The notes beneath the pieces were generated by a model. It had not been told where the DNA came from. It ran no database searches and saw nothing but the letters and a program-made list of their open reading frames with translations. A DNA stretch of 64,000 bases from Pseudomonas duriflava. Lineage in GTDB: Bacteria > Pseudomonadota > Gammaproteobacteria > Pseudomonadales > Pseudomonadaceae. Numbering within the stretch: position 1 is the first letter of the stretch; every line of letters begins with the position of its first letter. Shown piece after piece: positions 17,505-26,267 of the stretch. The DNA is taken from contig NZ_VLKY01000009.1 of assembly GCF_007830155.1 (NCBI RefSeq), forward strand, positions 62,001 to 126,000. The letters run 5' to 3'. The translations under genes were made by a program, and so were the position numbers.

Positions 17505-17521
17505 TGCAAAGGACGCGCCAG
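17505..17521 (-). promoter_or_regulatory. Sigma-54 promoter of nasA
   Basis: The minus strand reads CTGGCGCGTCCTTTGCA: one base off TGGCAC-N5-TTGCA with exact GG-N10-GC spacing. The predicted start near 17493 lies immediately before hairpin P1. Confidence 0.75.
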
Positions 17522-17616
17522 ATTGGTTAGGTGCTCAATCTCGAGGCTATAGAGATATACGGGAAGAACTGAAGGTGCGGTTTTCAGTGTCAATACGGCG
17601 CACGGTGGGGCAAGAG

Positions 17617-17633
17617 TGCTCGAAGATGGAGCA
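17617..17633. promoter_or_regulatory. Candidate NtrC dyad upstream of nasA
   Basis: The minus strand reads TGCTCCATCTTCGAGCA, an inverted repeat matching the two NtrC half-sites at six of seven and five of seven bases. It lies about 96 bases upstream of the sigma-54 element. Confidence 0.4.
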
Positions 17634-17658
17634 CGACAGGTTTGTCGTGCAGATTGCT

Positions 17659-18432
17659 TCAGACGGTCGGCTCGACCTTTTTGCTGCGGACGAACCGCTC
17701 ATACGCATCGAAATCGAATTTCGTGGCGGATACGATCTGGCTTTGCTTGATCGTTAGGTAAATGTCCTTGTCGGCCTCGGCGTAATGGGTTGTAAAGGTT
17801 ACCCAGAGTTTATCTTTGTCGCGGTAGCCGCTCATGATGGGCTTGATGCAGACCTCCTGGTCAGCACCTTCCGTCTCGCTGGGTTCGCCCAGTGTCGTGA
17901 TCCGCCCCACATAAACCTTGCGCTCATCCAGGGAAAGCATGAGCGTTTCCTTGTTGATCGTTGCATTGAGTAGCAGGTCGTCTAGGGGGCTGTCCTTAAG
18001 CAGGCCGGCCATGATAAAGGTCGCGTAGTTCTCTTCCTTTAGGCCGTACCGGAGCTTAAGGTTTACTTTGGCCAGGACGGCCCAGCACCTGGGGATTAAC
18101 AGCGCCGTAATCGTCAGGATCAGAATCCAGGCCATCTGAGTAGCCTGGGAGGCTGCTTCGATGGTGCCAGTGCGCTGAATCAGTCGGGCCAAAGCTGTAA
18201 AGTAGTTCAGCGAGAGGGTATAGGCGCCCACAGGCCAGCTTCGGTTCGAAACTACAAGAAACAGAGCAAGGTGAAGCACCAGCGCCATGAGTGAGCAGAA
18301 CAGGCCCAACCGGGCACTTTGCAGATACAGGTACTGGCCTTCGTAACGGTGCAGCCGAAAATAGTACAGCGGGTGCCAGTGGCAGACCAGAAAGCCGCTG
18401 ACCAGAATAGGCAGAAGAAGGAGAAGGAACAT
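17659..18432 (-). CDS. Membrane protein of unknown function
   Basis: The 257-residue protein has an N-terminal hydrophobic helix (residues 1-17), two or three further helices (about 40-62, 95-117) and a soluble C-terminal half. The segment TLMLSLDERKVYVGRITTL (about 163-181) looks like a small beta-barrel of Sm-like type. I do not recognise the family. ATG 18432 directly follows the stop codon of the small gene upstream (no gap), so the two are translated as a pair. It is inside the nitrate gene region but lacks the ANTAR leader. Confidence 0.7.
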   Translation of the reverse strand: MFLLLLLPILVSGFLVCHWHPLYYFRLHRYEGQYLYLQSARLGLFCSLMALVLHLALFLVVSNRSWPVGAYTLSLNYFTALARLIQRTGTIEAASQATQMAWILILTITALLIPRCWAVLAKVNLKLRYGLKEENYATFIMAGLLKDSPLDDLLLNATINKETLMLSLDERKVYVGRITTLGEPSETEGADQEVCIKPIMSGYRDKDKLWVTFTTHYAEADKDIYLTIKQSQIVSATKFDFDAYERFVRSKKVEPTV

Positions 18433-18639
18433 TTAATCGCTGACGAGACGTTTGGCGCGGGCCAGATCCTGTTTGAACTCCGGGGATTCGAAGATTTCCT
18501 CAGGATCAATACGGATGGTGCCCCGACCAACGACGCGCAGGGATTTATACGAATTGTTGATCGTTTGCGCCAGTTTCAATTCTTCTTCCGAAGGTGTGTT
18601 GAACAGGCCGATCAAGCGTTTGAACATGGCGGTTTCCAT
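18433..18639 (-). CDS. Small conserved-looking protein of unknown function
   Basis: Starting at ATG 18639 (GGAAAG six bases upstream) the product is 68 residues; ATG 18627 gives 64. The C-terminal half is charged and helical (EEIFESPEFKQDLARAKRLV). No cysteine motif, membrane helix or known domain is visible. The stop codon abuts the start codon of the membrane protein gene, which argues for co-translation and a shared role. Function unknown. Confidence 0.6.
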   Translation of the reverse strand: METAMFKRLIGLFNTPSEEELKLAQTINNSYKSLRVVGRGTIRIDPEEIFESPEFKQDLARAKRLVSD

Positions 18640-18895
18640 ACGTGGCTTTCCGTGGCTTATAGCCCAGATAGGAGCAGTGTTCAATAGACATCGCCTAAGA
18701 CACTATGGCTCCCGGGACAGGTTGCTTCATTGACCCTCCGGCCAAAGGCAGCTGCTTATAGGCAGGCCGTAGAATAAAGTGATCAGAGCCTCTTCAGTTT
18801 TGAATGCACGGTTCGATACAGGAAAGTATCTGAACCTGGTAAACCGTAGAAATCTACCGCTCAAGGCCCGATTGAGTGATAACTGGACGCAATAG

Positions 18896-20611
18896 ATGAC
18901 CAACACGGCTTCGCAGCTGCGTAGCAGATTTATTCTGATCATCATCATGTTGGTGATCAATATCCTGGTGCCCCTGCTCAGTACCGACTGGATCAAGGCA
19001 GTACTGGATGAGTACGAGGTACATGAGTTTCGCCTGCATAGAGTCCAGCAGCTGCTGTCGGCGATCAAAGACGGCGAAACGGGCCAGCGTGGTTTTATTC
19101 TGACCGGGCGAGAAGATTACCTGACCCCTCTATTCCAGGGGTATGCCGAGGTCGACCATTTACTGGGGCCATTGGCGCAGGAGCTTGATCCAGACAGATT
19201 TCCTGAATTTACCGTTTTGCAACAGCAGATCATACAGCAGCGCAATTACTGGAACAGCGTGATCGAGCTGCGCCGCGAGCAAGGTCAGGAGGCTGCCATT
19301 GCTCGCGTTAATGTCGGTGAGGGTAAGCGGCTAATGGACTTGATACGGCAGGAGGCCGGAGCCATTGAAGCGCGTTTGAAGCAGCAGGGTTTGATGCTGG
19401 AGCAGACAACCGAACTGCGGCGGCAGATCGTTCGTATCGCGTTACTGTGCATAGCCTTGCTCGATCTGTTCCTGATTGCCCTCTTGTACAAATTTACCTT
19501 TCGCATCCTGCGCGAAACCCAGGAAAGCGAGCGCAAGTTGTTTGAATTGTCTGAAGAGTTGGCTCATGGCATGGAGCGACTTCGCCTGCGTAACCATGAG
19601 ACCGTTCTCATGAGCCGAATGGCAGGCGCGCTGCATTCTACGACTGACTTTCCTGAGTGTTACGACATCATCACGCGTTTCGCCAAGCAGCTTTTTGGTA
19701 GCGCACCTGGCTGTATTCACCTTTATCATCCTTCCCGCGATGTGCTTGAGATGGTTGGTGCATGGAATGGTTGGGAAGCACAGAAAACATTGTTCGAGCC
19801 TCATCAGTGCTGGTCTATTCGTCGCGGACAGACTCATAAGGTAAGTGATGTCAGCACGGATCTGATCTGCTCTCACATGACGGATATCCCTCTGGCAGGT
19901 GATGGTTACGCCTGCGTGCCGCTTATGGCGCAAGGCGAGCCGATAGGCGTACTCACGTTATGCAGTCACCCTGTATCCGGTATGGAGCTGGCCGAGGCCT
20001 TTGCCGAGCAGGTGTCCTTGGGCGTCGCCAACCTGGCGTTGCGGGATAGCCTGAGACATCAATCCATCGTAGATGCGCTCACGGGACTGCACAATCGCCG
20101 TTTCCTGGACGAAACGCTGAGCCGTGAACTGCTGCGGGCCGGGCGCAACCAGGCGACTACCGCGGTGGTGCTCTTGGATGTTGACCACTTCAAGCGGTTC
20201 AACGATAACCACGGTCACGAGGCTGGCGATGCGGTACTCCGGCATCTTGCCGTAGAAATGAAGCGGCTGGTTCGGGCCAGTGATCTGGCTTGTCGTTACG
20301 GGGGGGAAGAGTTCGCATTGATCCTGCCGGATTGCACACCGGCCGGTGCCTTGTCGCGCTGCGAGGCCCTGCGTGAGGCGGTCTCGCATATGCAGGTTAT
20401 TTATGGCGGCGGCCCGCTGGGGCCCATTAGCATTTCCCTGGGGATCGCCTTGTATCCGCAGCACGGTACGCACGCTGATCAGCTATTGCATACAGCCGAT
20501 AAGGCGCTCTACGAGGCTAAGAACCGTGGACGTAACCAAGTGTACATGAGCGACTTGGCCAGTGAGAGCGACTCGCCAGCCCTGACTGACCTGACGAGTC
20601 CAGAATACTGA
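18896..20611 (+). CDS. CHASE3-GAF-GGDEF diguanylate cyclase
   Basis: The 571-residue protein has a membrane helix (11-28), a periplasmic CHASE3 domain (about 35-175, with the typical DGETGQRGFILTG), a second helix (about 179-199), a GAF domain (about 245-385) and a GGDEF domain. The active motif GGEEF is at 469-473. The product-inhibition site RASD is at 460-463, five residues ahead of it. An active, feedback-inhibited cyclase making cyclic di-GMP is therefore expected. It is divergent from the unknown gene pair and converges on nasT, with which it leaves almost no gap. The signal is unknown. Confidence 0.9.
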   Translation: MTNTASQLRSRFILIIIMLVINILVPLLSTDWIKAVLDEYEVHEFRLHRVQQLLSAIKDGETGQRGFILTGREDYLTPLFQGYAEVDHLLGPLAQELDPDRFPEFTVLQQQIIQQRNYWNSVIELRREQGQEAAIARVNVGEGKRLMDLIRQEAGAIEARLKQQGLMLEQTTELRRQIVRIALLCIALLDLFLIALLYKFTFRILRETQESERKLFELSEELAHGMERLRLRNHETVLMSRMAGALHSTTDFPECYDIITRFAKQLFGSAPGCIHLYHPSRDVLEMVGAWNGWEAQKTLFEPHQCWSIRRGQTHKVSDVSTDLICSHMTDIPLAGDGYACVPLMAQGEPIGVLTLCSHPVSGMELAEAFAEQVSLGVANLALRDSLRHQSIVDALTGLHNRRFLDETLSRELLRAGRNQATTAVVLLDVDHFKRFNDNHGHEAGDAVLRHLAVEMKRLVRASDLACRYGGEEFALILPDCTPAGALSRCEALREAVSHMQVIYGGGPLGPISISLGIALYPQHGTHADQLLHTADKALYEAKNRGRNQVYMSDLASESDSPALTDLTSPEY

Positions 20612-20612
20612 C

Positions 20613-21194
20613 CTAGGGCTGAAAACCGAGCAGTTCATTCATGGTAATGATCTGCTCGGCCACCTGAATCAATTTTTGCTGTTTGCTCATGGCCTGCCTT
20701 CGCATCAGGGTATAGGCCTGCTCCTCGTTGCAATCACGCATTTTCATCAACATGCCTTTCGCCAGCTCAATACGCTTGCGCTCGGCCAGTTGCTGATCGC
20801 GGGCTTGAAGTTGTGCCCGTAGCGCCTGGTCGGTCTCGAAGCGCGCCATGGCAACATCAAGAATGGGTTGCAGACGTTGGGCATGAATACCCTCTACGAT
20901 GTATGCGCTGACACCGGACTGGATCGCTTGGCGCATCACGTTGGGGTCGTGCTCATCCGTGAACATGATAATCGGCCGGGGGCGATCGCGTGTAACCAGG
21001 CAAACCTGTTCCATCACGTCCCGGCTGGGCGATTGGGTATCAAACAGAATAACGTCGGGCCGTAAGGCCTCGATCCGCGCAGGCAGATCAATTGTCAGGC
21101 CGGACTCTTCGATCACATCGAAGCCGGCCTCCAGCAGAGCCGCTTTGAGGCGGCCTACTTTCTTCGGGGTATCGTCGATAAGCAGAATGCGCAT
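20613..21194 (-). CDS. nasT: Nitrate/nitrite-responsive antiterminator, receiver-ANTAR protein
   Basis: The 193-residue protein has a receiver-like domain (about 1-120) with an acidic pair at 7-8 and Asp52 at the phospho-acceptor position. An ANTAR domain follows (about 130-188) with the conserved AKGMLM and EEQAYTLMRRQAM motifs. NasT proteins bind two-hexaloop leader RNAs and prevent termination; NasS holds them inactive without nitrate or nitrite (known from Azotobacter and Paracoccus-type systems). Four fitting leaders lie in this window. ATG 21194 is preceded by GAGG; the gene starts 19 bases after the nasS stop codon. Confidence 0.95.
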   Translation of the reverse strand: MRILLIDDTPKKVGRLKAALLEAGFDVIEESGLTIDLPARIEALRPDVILFDTQSPSRDVMEQVCLVTRDRPRPIIMFTDEHDPNVMRQAIQSGVSAYIVEGIHAQRLQPILDVAMARFETDQALRAQLQARDQQLAERKRIELAKGMLMKMRDCNEEQAYTLMRRQAMSKQQKLIQVAEQIITMNELLGFQP

Positions 21195-21213
21195 GGTGCT
21201 CGTCGCCTCGAAG

Positions 21214-22419
21214 CTAGTACGATTGATGCAAAGGTATGTCGGCCAAGGCATGCAGTGGAAAACAGCGCGCATAGGCGGCAGGGTTTTGCCCGTCCCAGAG
21301 GCGGCCATCCATGAGCCGGGCACTACGCATAGTATGCTCCGGCACTATGACACCAACGTGCTCGGCCGCTTCGCGGTACAACGCAAGTTGCTGGACTTGG
21401 GTTGCGATGCCGAGATAATCGGGATCGCTTCGTAATAGCCCCCAGCGACGGAATTGAGTCATGAACCACATGCCATCTGACAGGTAGGGCATATTCACGT
21501 TTCCTTCGCGGAAAAAGCTGAGTGGATGAGGATCGGTCCAACAGTGGCCCAGTCCGTCCTCATAGTTGCCTATCATGCGGGGCTCAATGGCGGTGAGAGG
21601 CGCATTAACATAAGCCTCGCCACTAATGAGTTGAGCGGTGCTGCGACGGTTTTCCAGGCTTTCCTCGATGAAGCGGCTGGCATCGAGAAGGGCGCAAATC
21701 AGAGCCCGTGCCGTATTGGGATTCTGTTGGGCAAAGGCGAGGGTACAGGCCAACACTTTTTCCGGGTGGTCCGGCCAGATGGACTGCGAAGTTGCCAGCG
21801 TAACGCCCAAGCCCTGCTCGGTCGCCACGGCTCCCCACGGCTCGCCGACACAATAGCCATCAATACGCCCGGCACGCAGGTGTTCCACCATCAGTGGCGG
21901 CGGGACGACGGCGGTATGGGTATCTTCAAGGGGGTGAATGCCTTGGGCTGCCAGCCAGTAGTACAGCCAAAGTGCATGGGTGCTGGTTGGTAGCGTATGG
22001 GCCAGTGTCAGCGGGGCTTGCCCGGGTTGGTGAATGCGCCGGCTCAAGGCATCAGCGGTAACAATGCCCTCTGCAGCCAGGGTGGCCGAGAGGTTAATGC
22101 TTTGTCCATTTTGCGCCAGGCCCATCAGGATCGCCATATCGGTAGCAGACGACCCGCTCAGGCCAAGCTGTAGGCCATAGATCATGCTGTATAGGCTATG
22201 TGCGGCATCCAGCTCACCGTTGAGCAGGTTATCGCGAAGCGCGGACCATGAGGGCTGCCGATGCAGCCGCAGCGTCAATCCATACGGTTGGGCGAAGCCT
22301 TGAGTGGCCGCTACGATCAGGGAGGCAGCATCGGTCAGAGGCATGAATCCCAGGTTCACGATGCTCCGTTCTGGTGCATCCGAGCCTGATACCCAGGCGA
22401 GAGGGTTGATAGTCATCAT
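21214..22419 (-). CDS. nasS: Nitrate-sensing periplasmic-binding-protein-like regulator
   Basis: The 401-residue protein is related to the substrate-binding proteins of nitrate ABC transporters (NrtA/NasF). It shows SIVNLGFMPLTDAASLIVA at the N-terminus and later GYCVGEPWGAVA. It has no signal peptide or lipobox, as expected for the cytoplasmic sensor NasS, which binds nitrate/nitrite and releases NasT. ATG 22419 (adjacent ATG 22416 also possible) has AAGG six bases upstream. The gene is preceded by its own ANTAR-type leader, so it is predicted to be under its own product pair's control. Confidence 0.93.
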   Translation of the reverse strand: MMTINPLAWVSGSDAPERSIVNLGFMPLTDAASLIVAATQGFAQPYGLTLRLHRQPSWSALRDNLLNGELDAAHSLYSMIYGLQLGLSGSSATDMAILMGLAQNGQSINLSATLAAEGIVTADALSRRIHQPGQAPLTLAHTLPTSTHALWLYYWLAAQGIHPLEDTHTAVVPPPLMVEHLRAGRIDGYCVGEPWGAVATEQGLGVTLATSQSIWPDHPEKVLACTLAFAQQNPNTARALICALLDASRFIEESLENRRSTAQLISGEAYVNAPLTAIEPRMIGNYEDGLGHCWTDPHPLSFFREGNVNMPYLSDGMWFMTQFRRWGLLRSDPDYLGIATQVQQLALYREAAEHVGVIVPEHTMRSARLMDGRLWDGQNPAAYARCFPLHALADIPLHQSY

Positions 22420-22443
22420 GACAAACCTTGGCAGACGTAAAAC

Positions 22444-22537
22444 AAAAAAGCGTCGTTCAGGCTGGAAATGGCAGTAATCAGCCTTAAACGACGCCGTTGT
22501 CGATCGATTTGAAGCGGACACCGCCGTTGGTATCCGC
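22444..22537 (-). promoter_or_regulatory. ANTAR-type antiterminator leader of nasS-nasT
   Basis: On the minus strand, P1 (22537-22514) has a 9-bp stem and loop AACGGC. P2 (22502-22489, CGAC/GTCG) also has loop AACGGC. The terminator (22494-22444) pairs GCGTCGTT and AGGCTG with their complements and ends in TTTTTT. P2 and the terminator share the GTCG arm. The loops keep A1 and G4. Confidence 0.87.
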
Positions 22538-22555
22538 TCCTGTAGGATCAAGTCA

Positions 22556-22572
22556 AGCAAGTCATGTGCCAG
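22556..22572 (-). promoter_or_regulatory. Sigma-54 promoter of nasS-nasT
   Basis: The minus strand reads CTGGCACATGACTTGCT, a full match to TGGCAC-N5-TTGC with GG-N10-GC spacing. It lies between the 3' end of the acylase gene and the leader; the predicted start near 22544 is a few bases before P1. Confidence 0.8.
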
Positions 22573-22580
22573 AGAATGGC

Positions 22581-25121
22581 TTATCTATCTGGGGTTAAGG
22601 TCAGGCGTTGGGTGCCGTATACCTTGTTCATGTTTTGCGGCTGGAACGGAAAGCTCATGTAGTTGCCTTTGAGCCAAGCCTGGATGCCGTCCTCATAGTG
22701 CGGGCTGGCCGGATTGCCAGATTGACCGCTACTGTTTAGTGCCAGCATGGGTTCGGGCTGGCCGAAATCCACGATCAGTCGCATGGAAGGCACTAGCCAT
22801 GTATCGAACCCCTTGCCCCAGTGATAAGCCGATACATTAAGCGTAGAGAAATCACCGCCAGCTGGTACCGGGCCATGATTGAGATAGCCTTTGGTAGCGG
22901 CAAGCTTGGCGCGCTGGGCTGGTTCCAGAAGTGGCGCCAGCTTGCTGCTGTTGGTCTGCCAGGTATAGGTATGCAGCCGGCCCCATTGCCAGGCATTGCG
23001 GTTGCTTCCCATGATCTGCTCGCAGGTCATGACGGCAGCTGCAAGGCTACGAGCCAGGATGGCCGGTTTGTCTTCAGCCTGCGGGGTGCGAATATCATCC
23101 CAGAAAGGGCTGTCGTCGCGCCCAAGCAAGTGATCAGCCTGGGCTGAATAAGACAGATCGGCCGTTTCGACCAAGGCGTTCCAAGCCGCACTGTCTGTGC
23201 CGCCCAGCTCGTCAGCAAACGTGTGGCGGGCGCTTTCCTGCAGGAAGGCTTCATACAACGCAGCATCGCCGGAGCTGGCCGCAAGGCGCCCATCAAAGCC
23301 TGTGAGCCGGTCGAGGGCTTCACGAGCGCGGGTGCGCTGATCCGCAGGCAAGGCTTCGATTGCCGTCTTGAGAGGCTGGGCCATGCCCGGCGCAGTTAGC
23401 ATGGCCTTGAGCTTGGCAGCCATGGGTGTGGTCTGATCGTACTGCATGGCTATCATGCTGCGCACATCATGACGGGTCTGGCTGCCGGCCAGTTGAGCGA
23501 TGCGCTCTGCCCGTTCCGGGTAGTGCCACGAACTGGAAAGCTGCATACCGTAGCCACGCGGAACAGTACGGTTATTCGCCGTACCCAGCCAGCCGGTTGG
23601 TGGGTCCTGATCATAGGGGTGCAGCATGGTGTCGGCGAAGCCATCCCATTCGTAATGGCTGTCCCAGCCCGGAGAGGGCAGCAGACCGCGCCCTTCCTGT
23701 CGATTTGGATAGCGGCCGGTTACCTGCCAGCCAACATGCTCGGCATCGGCGAAAACCAGATTCAGAGGGATGGCACGAATGTCTCGGGCCAGTTCGAAAG
23801 CGCGCTCTACCGTCTGGGCGCGTGACAGGTCGAAAAAGGCATCCAGTGATTGATCCGCTTCAAGCTGGGTAGTACGCAAGGCAAGACCATAACGGGTCTT
23901 TAGAGGGAGCGGCTGGATGCCTTGATCCTGGGTATTCAAGACATTATTGAGAAGCGGGCCGTGGCGGGTTTCATACAGCGTCTCGCGGACGGGCCGCTGG
24001 CCTTTAATGAAAAAGGTTTCCTGACGTGCCGTAGCAGGTTTCCATTGTCCGTCAGCCTCATACATCAGCGTGGTGCCCTGCAGGCGGATCTTTTCCAGAT
24101 ACAGATCTTGCGTGTCTCCCATGACCATGGTCATACCCCAGGCCAGCTTGCCATTGAAGCCGGCTACGACTGCTGGAATACCGGCCAGGGATACGCCGGC
24201 TGCCTGATAGCGTGGTGCACGGATGTGTACGTAGTTCCAGAGCGACGGCATTGCTAGCGGGAGGTGGGTATCGTTAGCCAGAAGGCTTTTGCCGCTGTGG
24301 CTACGCTGCGGAGTGATAGCCCAATTATTGGACGCGGCTACCCCCATCGTATTGAGCTGGGCGATCTGGTCCGTGGTCTGGAGCAGAGTGGCGAAGCCGG
24401 GAATCTGCCCGGTGAGCGAAAGGCCCTTCAGCTTTTCGGCTTCATCAAAGGGCAGGGGTTCGTCCGGGTAGCTCGGCAGCAGCCAGGCCACTTTGTCGAG
24501 ACCAACACTCTGCGCCAGGGACAAACTGGCAATTTCTTCCTTTAAATTGACCGCCAGGCTGAAGTTGAGCAGAGCAAACAGCAGGGCGGAGTCTTCAGGC
24601 TTCCAATACTCCGGCTGGTAACCGCTGGCGGCAAGATCCATAGGTAGATTGTCCCGGTAACGGAACAGGTAGGCATTTACGCCTCGTGCGTAAACTTCAA
24701 AGAATTTTTGCAGACGCGGTGAAGCATTTTTATATGTCACCTCGGCGCTCTTGCGCAGATTAACGGCACGCATAAATCGGTCGATTTCCAACGCCCCGGG
24801 GCCTACCATTTCCGCCAGGCGTCCCTGTGCCAACAGGCGCATGCCAACCATTTGGCTCAGGCGGTCCGAGGCATGCACATAGCCCAAGGTAAACAGCGCA
24901 TCGTGAAAGGTTGTTGTTTCAATCAACGGAACGCCCAAGGCGTTGCGCCGGATCGAAGCGTTTTCAGCCAGTCCTTTGATTGGGTATACGCCTGCTGTTG
25001 GCGGAAGGCTGCTCGCATAATGGTTGTCTAGGTAGGTCTGACAACCAGTCAGGCCGCCCAGGGACAGCAGGGACAAAAGGCCGAAACGGCAGAGCAAATG
25101 CTGGGGTGCACGCAAGTCCAT
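22581..25121 (-). CDS. Penicillin acylase family lipoprotein, QuiP-like acyl-homoserine-lactone acylase candidate
   Basis: This is an Ntn-hydrolase of about 846 residues that self-cleaves into two chains. The expected cleavage and nucleophile lie in [10 protein letters not shown], with Ser264 (numbered from ATG 25121) becoming the N-terminus of the beta chain. The N-terminus [16 protein letters not shown]...LTGC is a lipoprotein signal with lipobox Cys27. An in-frame ATG at 25226 has a much better ribosome binding site (GAGGG) but would put 35 residues ahead of the signal peptide. The order acylase-GST-SEC-C protein-LEA lipoprotein matches the quiP region of P. aeruginosa. Substrate preference (acyl-homoserine lactones or other amides) is inference. 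Confidence 0.88.
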   Translation of the reverse strand: MDLRAPQHLLCRFGLLSLLSLGGLTGCQTYLDNHYASSLPPTAGVYPIKGLAENASIRRNALGVPLIETTTFHDALFTLGYVHASDRLSQMVGMRLLAQGRLAEMVGPGALEIDRFMRAVNLRKSAEVTYKNASPRLQKFFEVYARGVNAYLFRYRDNLPMDLAASGYQPEYWKPEDSALLFALLNFSLAVNLKEEIASLSLAQSVGLDKVAWLLPSYPDEPLPFDEAEKLKGLSLTGQIPGFATLLQTTDQIAQLNTMGVAASNNWAITPQRSHSGKSLLANDTHLPLAMPSLWNYVHIRAPRYQAAGVSLAGIPAVVAGFNGKLAWGMTMVMGDTQDLYLEKIRLQGTTLMYEADGQWKPATARQETFFIKGQRPVRETLYETRHGPLLNNVLNTQDQGIQPLPLKTRYGLALRTTQLEADQSLDAFFDLSRAQTVERAFELARDIRAIPLNLVFADAEHVGWQVTGRYPNRQEGRGLLPSPGWDSHYEWDGFADTMLHPYDQDPPTGWLGTANNRTVPRGYGMQLSSSWHYPERAERIAQLAGSQTRHDVRSMIAMQYDQTTPMAAKLKAMLTAPGMAQPLKTAIEALPADQRTRAREALDRLTGFDGRLAASSGDAALYEAFLQESARHTFADELGGTDSAAWNALVETADLSYSAQADHLLGRDDSPFWDDIRTPQAEDKPAILARSLAAAVMTCEQIMGSNRNAWQWGRLHTYTWQTNSSKLAPLLEPAQRAKLAATKGYLNHGPVPAGGDFSTLNVSAYHWGKGFDTWLVPSMRLIVDFGQPEPMLALNSSGQSGNPASPHYEDGIQAWLKGNYMSFPFQPQNMNKVYGTQRLTLTPDR

Positions 25122-25314
25122 GGACGAAAGCTTCTCAAAAGGCGCGGAGGGGCAAAGGCGCGCTACGTTAGTGAGCCAGCTAGAGACAGGCAAGGGGCTG
25201 TCCTGCCTTTTATGCCGCTCGTCCATACCGTCCCTCGCTTGCCAATTCGACAGGCTCGGTCCGTTTTATAGGAAAGACCAGAATGGCCGGCCTTTCAAGC
25301 CTGACGGCTAACGC

Positions 25315-25962
25315 TCAGGAGGCCTTGGGTGGGTTGACCCTGGCGACGATGTCATAGGCGCGCACAGTAGCTGTTCGCATAGCAATGGTTTCGAACCAAC
25401 GCTTGATGTTGGGGAAGTTGTTCAGGTCCTGCTGCTGCCAGTCATGGGGCACGATCCAGGGGTAAATTGCCATATCGGCAATGGTGTATTCACCGCCTGC
25501 TACGAAGTCGCGGTCGGCAAGTCGCTTGTCCAGCACGCTGTATAGACGGGCTGTTTCCTTGACATAACGGTTAATGGCGTACGGGATTTTTTCCGGGGCG
25601 AAACGGCCGAAATGATGATTCTGACCTGCCATCGGCCCCAGCCCACCCATTTGCCAGAAGAGCCACTGCATGACCTCTTGGCGGCCCCGAGTATTTAGCG
25701 GAATGAACTTGCCGGTTTTCTCAGCCAGATAAAGCAAAATGGCGCCAGATTCGAACAGTGTAATGGGGTTTCCATTATCGGCGGGCTCCTGATCGATGAT
25801 CGCCGGAATTTTGTTGTTTGGCGAGATTTTCAAAAAATCGGGCGCGTATTGATCATCTTTTGTGATGTCGATGGGGTGAATACGGTAGGGCAACCCGGCC
25901 TCTTCAAGAAAGAGCGTAATTTTGTGGCCGTTAGGGGTTGTCCAGTAATAAAGATCGATCAT
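25315..25962 (-). CDS. Glutathione S-transferase family disulfide reductase (YfcG/Ure2-like)
   Basis: The 215-residue protein has the N-terminal thioredoxin-like domain with YYWTTPNGHKITLFLEE and the cis-proline motif NKIPAI. The glutathione-contact motif is LFESGAILLYLAEKTG, and an all-helical C-terminal domain follows. The TPNGHK start is typical of the YfcG/YghU disulfide-bond oxidoreductase group, which uses glutathione rather than classical transferase chemistry. ATG 25962 has GGAG seven bases upstream. It is followed by the acylase gene on the same strand. Confidence 0.9.
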   Translation of the reverse strand: MIDLYYWTTPNGHKITLFLEEAGLPYRIHPIDITKDDQYAPDFLKISPNNKIPAIIDQEPADNGNPITLFESGAILLYLAEKTGKFIPLNTRGRQEVMQWLFWQMGGLGPMAGQNHHFGRFAPEKIPYAINRYVKETARLYSVLDKRLADRDFVAGGEYTIADMAIYPWIVPHDWQQQDLNNFPNIKRWFETIAMRTATVRAYDIVARVNPPKAS

Positions 25963-26069
25963 CTGAGGGCTCCAAGGCAAGCGTTGCCTTGAAAGTGACC
26001 AGCAAGAGCGGCGTCAGTTCGTGGTCAAGCGATGAGCGAGAAGGGCCCGCCGGAAGCGGGCCGTGGCGA

Positions 26070-26264
26070 TCAGGCGCCGTGACACTTCTTGTATTTCTTC
26101 TGGCTACCGCAGGGGCAGGGGTCGTTACGGCCGATGGCTTTCAGCGGATTGCGTACGGGTTCGGCCGGACCGTGGTTGCAGTGGGGGCCGTGGACATGAC
26201 CATGGTGGTCATGATCGTGGTCGTGATTACAATCCGGACCATGGACATGGGGCTGCTGGTTCAT
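26070..26264 (-). CDS. Small His-rich SEC-C zinc-binding protein
   Basis: The 64-residue protein begins with a histidine/cysteine-rich stretch ([18 protein letters not shown], then HGPHCNHG) and ends with a SEC-C motif, [18 protein letters not shown], identical in layout to the SecA C-terminal zinc/SecB-binding tail. Metal binding is clear; a role in metal storage or protein targeting is inference. GGAG six bases before ATG supports the start. It follows the LEA lipoprotein gene after three bases, so they are co-transcribed. Confidence 0.85.
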   Translation of the reverse strand: MNQQPHVHGPDCNHDHDHDHHGHVHGPHCNHGPAEPVRNPLKAIGRNDPCPCGSQKKYKKCHGA

Positions 26265-26267
26265 TGC

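Noticed and set aside
20613-21194. NasT as an ordinary DNA-binding response regulator
   Set aside because: The C-terminus is an ANTAR RNA-binding domain, not a helix-turn-helix, and matching RNA targets are present.
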